This document shows positions 16,543-25,381 of a stretch of 64,000 nt of DNA, piece after piece. Source of the stretch: Lachnospiraceae bacterium UBA7050 (lineage in GTDB: Bacteria > Bacillota > Clostridia > Lachnospirales > Lachnospiraceae); NCBI GenBank assembly GCA_002493905.1, contig DLAJ01000025.1, positions 89,994-153,993 on the forward strand, in the 5' to 3' direction. The notes under the pieces are model-generated. The model was not told where the DNA came from. It worked only from the letters and a program-made list of their open reading frames with translations, and made no database searches. The position numbers and the translations under genes are program-made. Each line of letters opens with the position of its first letter. Position 1 is the stretch's first letter.

Positions 16543-18216
16543 TCACCCTTTATTTTCTTTTGTGATCGGAAATCTGACAATTACAATTGTACCTTTCCCC
16601 ACGCTGCTATTCACTTCGATTCTGGCGTGATGGATCTTCGCTGCGTGCTTTACGATGGAAAGCCCCAGTCCGGTCCCGCCGACTGCCTTCGAGCGACTCT
16701 TGTCCACACGATAGAAACGTTCAAAAATGCGTTCCTGGTGTTCGGGCGCAATTCCGATGCCGGTATCCTCCACAGTCAGTACGGCCGCAGACTCTTCCCT
16801 CCGGACCGTTACCGTCACTTTACCATGTTCCTGATTGTACTTAATCGCATTGTCGCAAAGATTATAGATCACACTATATAAAAGCTGGGAGATGCCGTTT
16901 AAGGTAACGGCGGTACCGGAAAGCGTCAGTGTAACACCGGCTGCTTCCGCTTCCGTTTCCAGACTTTGTACTGCCTTTAGCGCAAGTCCGTAAAGTTCGA
17001 TATCCTCACGCTTCATGTCCGCAGCCCCCTCATCCAGACGGGAAAGGCTTATAATATCTTCCACAAGCCGTATCATGCGCTGTGTCTCGTTATAGATTTT
17101 TCCGGCAAACGGCATTCTGTCGTTTTCTTTTACCATGTTATCCTTCAAAAGCTCTGCATAACCGGAAATCGTATGCAGCGGTGTCTTCAATTCATGGGAA
17201 ACATTCGCAGTAAACTCCCGGCGTATCTGCTCAGATTTTTCTTTCTCCGTTATATTAAAAAAGAACAATGCCGCCCCCTTGACAAGGTTTTCAGAGGTAA
17301 TGGGATTTGCGTCAATCTGATAGCTTTCCCCGTGCAGCAAAATCGTTCTTTCTCCTCTCTCTCCCTTAAGCGCATCTCCAAGAATTTCCTGCAGATCAAG
17401 GTTCCGGCACAAAGACAGCATATCCATACCGGCACAGTTCTCCCCTGCATCCAGCAGCTTTCGCGCTGCGGGATTGATACTGATGATTTTCCCCTGGGGA
17501 TTTAAGAGGACCATTCCCTCGTTCATGCTGTCAATAATGGTGTTCAGCTCGTTTTCCTTTTGAAGAAGGCGCGTCTCCTGTTTATGCAGCTGTTTCCTCT
17601 GACTGTCTATGCGTCTCAGAAAAGGGGACAGCTCATCATACCCCTCGTTTGACAGCGGATCGTCAAGATCAATCTCATTAATTGGTTCTACAATCTTCTT
17701 TGAAACCCGAATAGCTAAAACAACAGAAAGGACCAATGCAATCCCAAAGATCATGCAGACAGGCTGCACCATACCTAAAAGGAGCGTCAGAATCGATTTT
17801 TGGGATATCGACAGCCGCAGGACAGATCCATCATCCAGCTTCCTTGCGGAATACAGAGCCCGCTCCATCAAGGTAACGGAATATCGTTCACTTTCTCCAT
17901 ATCCGGCCAGAAGCGCCTCCTGCACTTCCTCCCTCTCCAAATGGTTTTCCATATTTGCGGTATCGGACTCACTGTCATAAATCACATGACCATCCGTATC
18001 GATCCATGTAATGCGGTAATCCGCTATCGATAAGTCGTCAAAATATCCAATCCCTTCATTCCTGACTCCCTGTGCGGCAAGATCGGTCTGCATGGCAAGC
18101 TGCGCATGTTCAACATTTGAAAAATACTCATACAATACGCCCATAAACAGAATGACACACGAAAAAAAGACAACCAGTGCGACAAGGCAGATAGAACGGA
18201 AAATGCGTTTTGTCAT
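16543..18216 (-). CDS. phoR: Phosphate-sensing histidine kinase
   Basis: 557 residues from the ATG at 18216 (GGAAGGAG upstream), which overlaps the stop of phoB by four bases. Order: transmembrane helix (about 5-27), extracellular sensor, second helix (about 145-170), PAS domain (INTIIDSMNEGMVLLNPQGK), HisKA with phospho-accepting His in TANVSHELKTPLHTIS, and HATPase_c with NLCDNAIKYN, DTGIGIAPEH and GGTGLGLSIV. This is the PhoR architecture. Its position at the end of the pst-phoU-phoB run supports the assignment. Autophosphorylation would be checked by the Pst transporter and PhoU when phosphate is plentiful. Confidence 0.9.
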   Translation of the reverse strand: MTKRIFRSICLVALVVFFSCVILFMGVLYEYFSNVEHAQLAMQTDLAAQGVRNEGIGYFDDLSIADYRITWIDTDGHVIYDSESDTANMENHLEREEVQEALLAGYGESERYSVTLMERALYSARKLDDGSVLRLSISQKSILTLLLGMVQPVCMIFGIALVLSVVLAIRVSKKIVEPINEIDLDDPLSNEGYDELSPFLRRIDSQRKQLHKQETRLLQKENELNTIIDSMNEGMVLLNPQGKIISINPAARKLLDAGENCAGMDMLSLCRNLDLQEILGDALKGERGERTILLHGESYQIDANPITSENLVKGAALFFFNITEKEKSEQIRREFTANVSHELKTPLHTISGYAELLKDNMVKENDRMPFAGKIYNETQRMIRLVEDIISLSRLDEGAADMKREDIELYGLALKAVQSLETEAEAAGVTLTLSGTAVTLNGISQLLYSVIYNLCDNAIKYNQEHGKVTVTVRREESAAVLTVEDTGIGIAPEHQERIFERFYRVDKSRSKAVGGTGLGLSIVKHAAKIHHARIEVNSSVGKGTIVIVRFPITKENKG

Positions 18217-18887
18217 ATTACTCCTTCCATCCGGTAACCCACACCCCTTACCGTTTCGATATAGTCCCCGCAGACACCTAATTTTGTTCTCAGCGTCCCG
18301 ATATGGACATCCACAGTCCGGGTTTCGCCAGTGTAGTCCGTTCCCCATACCATTTCAAGAAGCTGGTCACGGGTAAATACACGTCCCGGAGCTTCCATAA
18401 AAGTACGAAGAAGCTGATACTCTTTTAATGTCAGCAAAATCCGCTCTCCGTTTACATACACATGATAAGTATCTAAATGAAGTTCCAGATTTCCGACCTT
18501 AAGCTTTTCTCTCTTTTCCTTCGGACTTGTACGGCGGAGCACAGCCTTGACGCGGGATACCATTTCCATCATGCCGAAGGGCTTTGCAAGGTAATCATCC
18601 GCTCCCAGATCAAGACCGATCACTTTGTCATATTCTGTTCCTTTCGCCGTCGCCATAATAACGGGTATCTCTTTTTGTCCCTGCTGCCTGCGCAGCTTTC
18701 GCAGTATGGAAAGCCCGTCTTCTCCCGGAAGCATGATATCCAGCATAATCAGCTGCGGCATTTCCGACTGTAAAGCTTCAAAAAGATCCTCGCTGCATGA
18801 AAAGCCCTTCGCCTCAAATCCGGCGGTATTTAAGGTATAAATCATTAAATCACGAACCGCATCATCGTCTTCCACACAAAAAATCAT
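18213..18887 (-). CDS. phoB: Phosphate regulon response regulator, OmpR family
   Basis: About 224 residues. The receiver domain has the acidic pocket EDDD near residue 6, the phospho-acceptor Asp in LDIMLPGEDGL, and Lys in LAKPFGM. The winged-helix domain has TRTVDVHIGTLRTKLG and ends RGVGYRMEG. The start is uncertain: two adjacent ATG codons (18890 and 18887) follow AGGAG closely and the frame is open to 18926. I use the second. It is translationally coupled to phoR. The partner Pho box is suggested at 23427-23443. Confidence 0.9.
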   Translation of the reverse strand: MIFCVEDDDAVRDLMIYTLNTAGFEAKGFSCSEDLFEALQSEMPQLIMLDIMLPGEDGLSILRKLRRQQGQKEIPVIMATAKGTEYDKVIGLDLGADDYLAKPFGMMEMVSRVKAVLRRTSPKEKREKLKVGNLELHLDTYHVYVNGERILLTLKEYQLLRTFMEAPGRVFTRDQLLEMVWGTDYTGETRTVDVHIGTLRTKLGVCGDYIETVRGVGYRMEGVI

Positions 18888-18892
18888 CATTC

Positions 18893-18981
18893 TCCTCATT
18901 TCTGCGCAGCTTTTTGCGCATATCAAGTTTGTGGCTGCCGCGCAGACACAAACTTGTGATTGAAAATTTTAATTTTCAATC
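18893..18981. repeat. Intercistronic hairpin and palindrome upstream of phoB
   Basis: CAAGTTTGTG (18924-18933) and CACAAACTTG (18947-18956) form a hairpin. Next comes a perfect 24-base palindrome at 18958-18981 with arms GATTGAAAATTT and AAATTTTCAATC. The stretch CAAACTTG followed by GATTGAAAATTTTAATTTTC is repeated between pstS and pstC (22386-22415). A TGCGCA/TGCGCA hairpin and the 12-mer at 18893-18904 adjoin the phoB start. Confidence 0.7.
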
Positions 18982-19162
18982 TTACCCCTCCGCATATCGC
19001 GGGCAAATGCCTGCGATACTGCACTAACAAGTTACCACCCTCTGCCCTGTCTCACTTTCAGGGGCAGCCTGCCTGCACAAATATTTTCTGCATCTGTTCC
19101 CTATCATAGCATAGGAACCGCGCTTCCTCAACGATAACGTTCTAAGCCCCTTTGTTTCAGAT

Positions 19163-19804
19163 TTACCCCTCTTTGTTTCCGGTAATGGAGAATAAGACCC
19201 ATTTTGCAATATTTACCGCATGATCCCCGATCCGTTCAAAATATTTTGCGATCATCAGAAGGTCGATCGCATACTCGCCGTCCGCTTCCGGCTTGCTGAA
19301 AAGATTGATCAATATTTTTTTTACCTTGTCAAAAAACGAATCTACAATGTCGTCGTACTCTATCACCGCTTTTGCCATTTTCATGTCCTTTTTTACAAAC
19401 GCGTCAATGCTGTCCGTTACCATCTTAATAACGGCGACCGACATATCGTGAATGATCTGTGTGTCATCATCCGCATGAATGTTCGCCAATGTAATGATCT
19501 CGGCAATGTCCGCGGACTGATCGCCGATTCTTGCCATATCGGTCACCATTTTTAAGGCGGATGAAACAATCCTTAAATCCTTTGCCACAGGCTGCCTTTG
19601 CAGCAGCAGCTTTAAGCACATCGTTTCAATTTCGCGCTCCTTGTGATCAATTTGGACGGAGAGATCAGGAACATGTTCTGCCAGTTCAGGCTTTCCCTCC
19701 GTCAGCGCTTTGGCGGACATGGCAATCGCGTTTTCACAAAACGCACCCATGGTGATCAATTCTTTGTTTAGCAGCTCTAACTGTTCATCAAATTCACGAC
19801 GCAT
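19163..19804 (-). CDS. phoU: Phosphate transport system regulator PhoU
   Basis: 213 residues of two similar three-helix bundles with the family's acidic metal-binding motifs (for example DQSADIAEI and ERIGDHAVNIAKW). It starts MRREFDEQLELLNKEL and its ATG overlaps the pstB stop (TAATG), so they are translationally coupled. PhoU links Pst transport activity to PhoR and limits phosphate uptake. Confidence 0.95.
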   Translation of the reverse strand: MRREFDEQLELLNKELITMGAFCENAIAMSAKALTEGKPELAEHVPDLSVQIDHKEREIETMCLKLLLQRQPVAKDLRIVSSALKMVTDMARIGDQSADIAEIITLANIHADDDTQIIHDMSVAVIKMVTDSIDAFVKKDMKMAKAVIEYDDIVDSFFDKVKKILINLFSKPEADGEYAIDLLMIAKYFERIGDHAVNIAKWVLFSITGNKEG

Positions 19805-20553
19805 TATCCAAACCTCCCCGTGATATAATCCTCAGTCCGTTTATCCTGCGGCATGGAAAACAGCTTTTCCGTTTCTTCAAATTCTATCATTTCGCCCAGA
19901 AGGAAAAACGCCGTCCTGTCAGAAATGCGGAGCGCCTGCTGCATATTGTGCGTGACAATAATGATGGTATAATCCTTTTTCAATTCAGCCGCAAGCTCCT
20001 CCACTTTTGCCGTGGAAATCGGATCAAGCGCGCTGGTCGGTTCGTCCATCAGCAGGACCTCCGGCTCTACCGCTAATGCGCGGGCAATACAGAGCCGCTG
20101 CTGCTGGCCGCCCGACATGCTGAGCGCAGATTTTTTCAGTCTGTCTTTTACCTCATCCCAGATTGCCGCTCCTTTCAAGGAGCGCTCTACAATATCGTCC
20201 AGCGCCGCTTTGGAGCGGACTCCATGCGTCCGGGGTCCGAAGGCGATATTATCATAAATGCTCATCGGAAACGGATTCGGTTTTTGAAAGACCATCCCTA
20301 CACGTTTCCGAAGCAGATTAACATCCATATTCCCGTATATATCCTCGCCATCTAAACGGATTGCTCCCTTTATTTTACAGTCTTCTACCAGATCATTCAT
20401 CCGGTTCAGGCTTTTTAATAAAGTCGATTTCCCGCATCCCGACGGACCGATCAGCGCTGTGATTTCATGTTCCCGAAACGCCGCATTGATCTGCTTTAAT
20501 GCCTGAAATTTCCCATAGAATAAATCCAGATTCTCAACCACGATTTTATCCAT
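19804..20553 (-). CDS. pstB: Phosphate ABC transporter ATP-binding protein
   Basis: About 249 residues from the ATG at 20553, eight bases after GGGAG; upstream ATGs in the frame are possible. It has Walker A GPSGCGKSTLLKSLNRMND, the PstB-specific region VGMVFQKPNPFPMSIYDN, signature LSMSGGQQQRLCIARAL, Walker B VLLMDEPTSALD and the switch His (IIVTHNMQQA). It energises phosphate import through PstCA. Confidence 0.95.
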   Translation of the reverse strand: MDKIVVENLDLFYGKFQALKQINAAFREHEITALIGPSGCGKSTLLKSLNRMNDLVEDCKIKGAIRLDGEDIYGNMDVNLLRKRVGMVFQKPNPFPMSIYDNIAFGPRTHGVRSKAALDDIVERSLKGAAIWDEVKDRLKKSALSMSGGQQQRLCIARALAVEPEVLLMDEPTSALDPISTAKVEELAAELKKDYTIIIVTHNMQQALRISDRTAFFLLGEMIEFEETEKLFSMPQDKRTEDYITGRFG

Positions 20554-20614
20554 CCGCATTACTCCCATCTTCCTGCTTCCGCAGACACTCTGATTCACTG
20601 TTACAGCCATCGTT

Positions 20615-21466
20615 TCACCGTTTTATCTTTTTTTCCAGGAAACCGGACAGACCGTTGATCAGAATAACAACGACCAGCAATACAACCGCAGTTGCATATG
20701 TCTGATTAATATACAGCCCCTCGCACGAAATGGAATACATATGAACGGATAAAGTACGCGCTGAGGAAAAAATACTGTCTGCAATATCCGGAACAGTACC
20801 GGCAGTAAAGATCAGTGCAGCAGATTCCCCAACAATACGCCCGATTCCTAGAATGATACCGGAAAAAATGCCCGGAACGGCGCAGGGAAGGACAATGGAA
20901 AAAACGGTCCTCAGTTTTCCGGCTCCGAGTCCAAAGCTGCCCTCACGGTAACTGTCCGGCACGCTTCGTATGGCTTCCTCCGTTGTCCGCATGATGAGCG
21001 GCAGGATCATAATGCTCAAAGTGAAAGCACCCGACAACAGTGACAAGCCCAGGCCAAGATATTTTACAAAAAACAGCGATCCAAACAGGCCGTAAACAAT
21101 TGACGGAATCCCGGACAGTGTCTCAGCAGTAATCCCAACGATGCGTGCCAGACGGCTTCCACGCCCGGCATACTCCGTCAGATAAACCGCAGCCCCGATT
21201 CCCGCCGGAACCGCAAAAACTAAGGAAAGCAGAATCATAAAAAGCGTATTGATCAGCGCCGGCAGCAGGGATACATTTTCAGTCGTGTACCGGGCTTCAA
21301 ACAGCCTTACCGTCAGATTGGGTATGCCTTTCATCAGAATATATGCGATCATAAAGACCAGCGCAAGTATTGTGATAAGCGCAGCAAAGCAGACAATAAG
21401 ACGCAGAAAGAGAGATTTCGGATCGCGCCGGTATGCGCGCCATAATCTTGTCAGCCGTTTTGTCAT
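20615..21466 (-). CDS. pstA: Phosphate ABC transporter permease PstA
   Basis: 283 residues with six transmembrane helices of the binding-protein-dependent permease type. It includes TAETLSGIPSIVYGLFGSLFF and the ATPase-contact loop RSVPDSYREGSFGLGAGKLRT. The start overlaps the pstC stop by four bases (ATGA), so translation is coupled. It forms the membrane channel with PstC. Confidence 0.95.
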   Translation of the reverse strand: MTKRLTRLWRAYRRDPKSLFLRLIVCFAALITILALVFMIAYILMKGIPNLTVRLFEARYTTENVSLLPALINTLFMILLSLVFAVPAGIGAAVYLTEYAGRGSRLARIVGITAETLSGIPSIVYGLFGSLFFVKYLGLGLSLLSGAFTLSIMILPLIMRTTEEAIRSVPDSYREGSFGLGAGKLRTVFSIVLPCAVPGIFSGIILGIGRIVGESAALIFTAGTVPDIADSIFSSARTLSVHMYSISCEGLYINQTYATAVVLLVVVILINGLSGFLEKKIKR

Positions 21467-22326
21467 GATGCTGTCCTCCTCTTCACCCTGGAAAGCGCCA
21501 GATTAATTATGAGAATAAATACAAATAAGACTACCGCCGTCCCAATCAGCGCCTCACGGTGTAAATCTGCGGCATATCCCATTTCCAGTACAATGTTTGT
21601 AGTCAGCGTCCGTACGCCGGAAAGGACGCTTTCGGGAATAACCGGCTGGTTTCCGGCCACCATCATAACTGCCATGGTTTCACCGGCAGCACGCCCAATT
21701 CCCAAAACAACGCCTGCGAAGATACCGCTTTTCGCAGCCGGCAGCACGGTATAAAAAACGCTTCTTTCATGGGAGGCCCCAAGCGCAAGCCCGCCCTCAT
21801 AATAGCTTTCCGGGACTGCCCGGATTGAAGTTTCGGAAACGCTGATGATCGTCGGCAGGATCATAAACCCTAAAAGAACGGAAGCAGTCAGGACACCCAT
21901 ACCGCGCCCCCCGAAAAACTGTCGTACAAAAGGGACTAAAACCACCAGCCCAAAAAATCCATACACAACGGACGGAATACCTGCCATCAGATTCACGGCG
22001 GACTTTAACGGTCCATAGAGCCATTTCGGACAAAAACGCGCCATAAACACCGCCGTCAGGATTCCGACCGGCACACCAAGCACCAATGCCCCTGCAGTTA
22101 CATAGAGTGAGCCGATAATCATCGGGAAAATTCCATAAAGGCCGTTCGCAGGCTTCCACTTTGTACCCAGCAGAAATTTGAAAATACCTATTTCCCTGAT
22201 TGCCGGAATTCCGCTCGCAAGCAAAAACAGACAGATCAGAATCACCGCCGCGATGGAAACACAGGTCGCTGCTAAAAAAAGCAGCTTCATCCCTTTTTCT
22301 TTTACATGCTTCATGATCGCGCTCAT
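21463..22326 (-). CDS. pstC: Phosphate ABC transporter permease PstC
   Basis: 287 residues with six helices. Typical elements are FKFLLGTKWKPANGLYGIFP near residue 50, NLMAGIPSVVYGFFGLVVL and the coupling loop RAVPESYYEGGLALGASHER. AAGGAG precedes the ATG. It lies about 100 bases after pstS, and the gap contains palindromes. Confidence 0.95.
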   Translation of the reverse strand: MSAIMKHVKEKGMKLLFLAATCVSIAAVILICLFLLASGIPAIREIGIFKFLLGTKWKPANGLYGIFPMIIGSLYVTAGALVLGVPVGILTAVFMARFCPKWLYGPLKSAVNLMAGIPSVVYGFFGLVVLVPFVRQFFGGRGMGVLTASVLLGFMILPTIISVSETSIRAVPESYYEGGLALGASHERSVFYTVLPAAKSGIFAGVVLGIGRAAGETMAVMMVAGNQPVIPESVLSGVRTLTTNIVLEMGYAADLHREALIGTAVVLFVFILIINLALSRVKRRTAS

Positions 22327-22385
22327 GCTGCGAGCTCCTTTCTTTGCGAGCAGCTAATGCGCCAATGTTTGCGATGCTCGCAGCG

Positions 22386-22415
22386 CAAACTTGGGATTGA
22401 AAATTTTAATTTTCA
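22386..22415. repeat. Intercistronic palindrome between pstS and pstC
   Basis: CAAACTTGG followed by the AT-rich palindrome TGAAAATTTTAATTTTCA matches the element at 18950-18980. Just to the left are GTTTGCG / CGCAAAC arms. Stem-loops here could protect the upstream pstS message or reduce read-through into pstC. Confidence 0.65.
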
Positions 22416-22425
22416 TGAAATCCAA

Positions 22426-23316
22426 TTATAGGACTTCATTCCAATTTACGATACTGCCCATAAAAATCTCTTTCACCTGTTCGCTTGTAAGGCTGTTTAC
22501 CGGACAGTCAGTATGAACAATCACCGCAATACCGTCCATTGCGATCACAGTCGCCGCAGCCCCTTTTTCTATTTCCGAATCTTTCAGTTCGCGGGAAGCC
22601 ATGCCGATGTCGCAGGTACCGTCTATTGCGTCAGCAATTCCAGTTGAAGAATCGGACTGCTGAATCTCGACCGTAACATCCGGATTTCTCAAAAGATACG
22701 CTTCCTTCAATTTTTCCATAACAGGAGTGACGGAGCTGGAACCAGAAATAACGATTTTGCCGGAATCCATGCTGCCGTTGTATGCTTCCGCGTCAGATAC
22801 GGAAATATAACCGTTATCTTCAATGACAGCCTGACCATCCGCGCTCATAATAAAGTCAATAAAGTCCCTTGCCGCATCGCTTAGATTGTCCATTACCACA
22901 ATATTAAACGGCCGGGCAATCTGATAGGTACCATTCTTGATATTATCAACCGTTGCGTCCGTACCGTCGATCTGAACCGCTTTTACGGTATCGTTCATGG
23001 AGCCTAAGGATATGTAGCCTATGGCGTAGGGATCTCCGGCAACGGTTGTCATCATAACCGATGTGGAATTTGTGACGGCGGCGTTGTCCGTCGTATAGTC
23101 GATCTTTTCCCCCGCTTCATTTTTCTGTTCAATGCCGAACAGCTCAATAAAAGCGCCCCGGGTACCCGACCCATCCTCGCGTGTAAGGACGTTGATTTCT
23201 TTCTCCGCATGAAATCCTCCGGCACTTTCCTTGTCCTGACCGCCGCATCCCGCCAGCGCCGACAGCATCATAGCTCCTGTCAAGATAAATGCAAAGCATT
23301 TTCTGAATGTTCTCAT
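22426..23316 (-). CDS. pstS: Phosphate-binding lipoprotein, circularly permuted PstS
   Basis: 296 residues with a lipoprotein signal peptide (lipobox LAGC, Cys24); AAGGAGAA precedes the ATG. The order of the halves is unusual. The segment INVLTREDGSGTRGAFIEL, which lies in the second half of classical PstS, is here right after the signal peptide. The classical N-terminal segment KIVISGSSSVTPVMEKLKEA comes at about 190 and runs to GSIVNWNEVL at the C-terminus. All phosphate-binding loops seem present (GSGTR, GSSSVTP, ASRELKD). It is followed by pstC. I believe related Lachnospiraceae proteins share this layout. Confidence 0.9.
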   Translation of the reverse strand: MRTFRKCFAFILTGAMMLSALAGCGGQDKESAGGFHAEKEINVLTREDGSGTRGAFIELFGIEQKNEAGEKIDYTTDNAAVTNSTSVMMTTVAGDPYAIGYISLGSMNDTVKAVQIDGTDATVDNIKNGTYQIARPFNIVVMDNLSDAARDFIDFIMSADGQAVIEDNGYISVSDAEAYNGSMDSGKIVISGSSSVTPVMEKLKEAYLLRNPDVTVEIQQSDSSTGIADAIDGTCDIGMASRELKDSEIEKGAAATVIAMDGIAVIVHTDCPVNSLTSEQVKEIFMGSIVNWNEVL

Positions 23317-23426
23317 TCTGATTCTCCTTTTTAGTTTGTTGTCTCAGACAATTTCCGATGTCCGATCTTGTTTTCCGCTTACGGTTTTATCTTATAAAAA
23401 GAATATCAATTCCAATATCGTATGAT

Positions 23427-23443
23427 TGTAAAATTGATGTAAA
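23427..23443 (-). promoter_or_regulatory. Pho-box-like direct repeat upstream of pstS
   Basis: On the minus strand TTTACA occurs at 23443-23438 and again at 23432-23427, 11 bases apart. Direct repeats with an 11-base period of this TTHACA type are the classic binding pattern of PhoB/PhoP regulators. They lie about 110 bases before the pstS ATG. Confidence 0.6.
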
Positions 23444-23527
23444 TTGCGATGAGCCGCTCTCCTCCGATGCCTCCGGACAGAATGGTGCAGAAAGTCTTCC
23501 ACTGACGCAAAAAGACTTCCGGTGACG

Positions 23528-23566
23528 CAAAAAACGCTATGCAGCAGGCAGACCTTTTGCATAGCG
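23528..23566 (-). terminator. Intrinsic terminator of the TIR gene
   Basis: Read on the minus strand, CGCTATGCA (23566-23558) and TGCATAGCG (23543-23535) form a nine-base stem followed by six or more T residues. Confidence 0.8.
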
Positions 23567-23671
23567 CTCTTCGTTTTAGTTTGTTCTCTATTTTACATTT
23601 CTTCGTTTTGCATTTCTCTGTTTTTGATATTTCTTCGTTCCGGCATTGCTCTGTCCTGGTACGAACATCCT

Positions 23672-25162
23672 TTATTTCCCGTCCTCCTCACCGCGGAAAG
23701 TGACATAGCGTAAGTCAACAGTCAGCGCCGGACGGACTCCAAATCCTTCCAGTCCCGCGTTTTCCTGTCTGACAACATTGTCTCTATAGCCATTATCCAC
23801 AAGATAACAAAGACTGCCCGCCTCCGCCACCGGCTCGCGGAGCCACCAGCATAAATACTCCACACCGTAAGCATCATAGTCCACACTGTACCAGAAGCTC
23901 TGATCCTGCTCGACTGCCGCGTCCGTAGGGGAAGTAAACTTACTGATGCCCGCCTCGTCAAACCATGCAAGTTCCTCCATGGACAACAGCCAGACCCGGT
24001 CGTAAGTCGTCACCGTTTCGCTCTCTGAGAGCGCGTTCCCGTTGGTCACGATCTGAGTCTCCACAATCGCATCGCGTTCCTCTTTTGTAAATCCATGCAG
24101 AAAGCCCGCCTCATTCTGATAGCCGTTTTTCTTTTCTGCCATTGCGGACGCCGCCGGCGCCTGACCGGTATAGTTCACAACCTCAGTATCCGCATTCAGC
24201 CATGTCCGCAGATTCGATAAGCTCCAGTCGCTGTTTCCCCGCACGCGCACCTGAAGCGCCATGTCGGTATCCGCCTGCGTTTCCCCGGACGACCAGTAAT
24301 CCGTATCCCCGTCATAGTTAAAACGCCCGCTTTCCGCGGCATCGTATGCCTTCATTGTCACAATATGGGATGTCACTAAGACTGCCTGCGTTTTGTCCTC
24401 GGAAAGACGAAGCACGCGCCACTCAATATCCTCATCCAGATAGCTTCCGAACCGCACCGTATCGCCAACCTGAACCGAAACCGGGACCGCCCCCGCCTTC
24501 TCTGCATCGGCGTCCCCTGCTCCGTGCTTCCGCATAGCAAAAAGCGCAATAAAAACAATCGCAAGCACGGCAACAGCCGCCGCAATGATCCCTGCCCTTT
24601 TTCTTAAATTACCATTCTTGCCGCCGGAACCTGAGCTGCTGCCCTGTCCCGATGCGCCGGAATCTGCTTTTTGAGAGACCATGGCTTGATTCGTGCCCGA
24701 AGCGGCAGGATTTCCGTCCTGCGCAGACTTGTCCGTGCCGCCGTCCGTTCCTGCAGAGCGCCCGCTCTCCTTCTCTTTCTCAGCCAGGTCACGCGCAAAT
24801 GCAACAATATCCGCATAATCCTCCTGCGGCTTTGAACTGACCCACTGATGGGTCATCAAAAAATACTCCATGGACTTAGAAAGCACGACGTCTTCCAATT
24901 TATATACAAGAATCGGCGTGCCGCCGCTGACCGCGTGTTCCACCTCCCGGAGCACATGGGGCGAACGGTTGGCAGCCCCAGACATCAATAAAACCACTGC
25001 CGCCGACTCCTCGATTCCGTTAATAATCTCTTCCGCATATTCTTTTCCGGGTCTGATATCCCTTGGCGCAATAAAGCATTTTGTTCCGTTTTTTTCCAGC
25101 TGCTCACAAATCTTGAGCGCTACATCCGCATCCTTTGAAGAATGTGATAAAAAAATCTGCAT
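23672..25162 (-). CDS. TIR-domain protein with a membrane segment and DUF6273 domain
   Basis: 496 residues from the ATG at 25162 (GGGAG eight bases upstream); an ATG at 25204 is in frame but less likely. The TIR domain (about 1-120) shows IFLSHSSKDADVALKICEQL, FIAPRDIRPGKEYAEEI and a conserved Glu in HVLREVEHA that could be the NADase residue. A Ser/Gly/Gln-rich linker, one transmembrane helix (about 190-212) and an extracellular DUF6273 domain (about 230-495; VQVGDTVRFGSYLDEDIEWRV, WLLSMEELAWF, GVRPALTVDL) follow. TIR inside and DUF6273 outside suggests a transmembrane sensor-effector; this is inference. It ends in its own terminator, so it is probably monocistronic. Confidence 0.75.
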   Translation of the reverse strand: MQIFLSHSSKDADVALKICEQLEKNGTKCFIAPRDIRPGKEYAEEIINGIEESAAVVLLMSGAANRSPHVLREVEHAVSGGTPILVYKLEDVVLSKSMEYFLMTHQWVSSKPQEDYADIVAFARDLAEKEKESGRSAGTDGGTDKSAQDGNPAASGTNQAMVSQKADSGASGQGSSSGSGGKNGNLRKRAGIIAAAVAVLAIVFIALFAMRKHGAGDADAEKAGAVPVSVQVGDTVRFGSYLDEDIEWRVLRLSEDKTQAVLVTSHIVTMKAYDAAESGRFNYDGDTDYWSSGETQADTDMALQVRVRGNSDWSLSNLRTWLNADTEVVNYTGQAPAASAMAEKKNGYQNEAGFLHGFTKEERDAIVETQIVTNGNALSESETVTTYDRVWLLSMEELAWFDEAGISKFTSPTDAAVEQDQSFWYSVDYDAYGVEYLCWWLREPVAEAGSLCYLVDNGYRDNVVRQENAGLEGFGVRPALTVDLRYVTFRGEEDGK

Positions 25163-25254
25163 GGCATTTTCTCCCTTTGTACCCACTATTTCCACAATTT
25201 CCATTATTTGTCATCATAGCATATCCATCGTCCCGCTGTCCACTCTGTCCCTCA

Positions 25255-25365
25255 ATTTCGTTCCAACCAGCCCCCGGTTTCATTCCGGTCAGCCTCCGAT
25301 TTTGCTCCGGTCAGCCTCCGATTTCAATTTCGTTCCGGGTCTGTCACTTGATTTCGTTCCGGCTG
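25255..25365. repeat. Degenerate tandem repeat, unit about 22 bases
   Basis: On the minus strand the unit CCGGAACGAAATCGGAGGCTGA recurs about five times with substitutions and one short insertion, between the sortase stop and the TIR gene start. It is not in a credible reading frame. Confidence 0.6.
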
Positions 25366-25381
25366 ATAACTGCGAGGTATT

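Larger units (their letters stand above)
23317..23671. other. pst promoter region and terminator of the TIR gene
   Basis: The gap holds a Pho-box-like repeat (23427-23443), a 21-22-base direct repeat (about 23492-23534, AGTCTTCC..TGACGCAAAAA twice) and an intrinsic terminator (23535-23566). No gene is supported. Confidence 0.6.
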
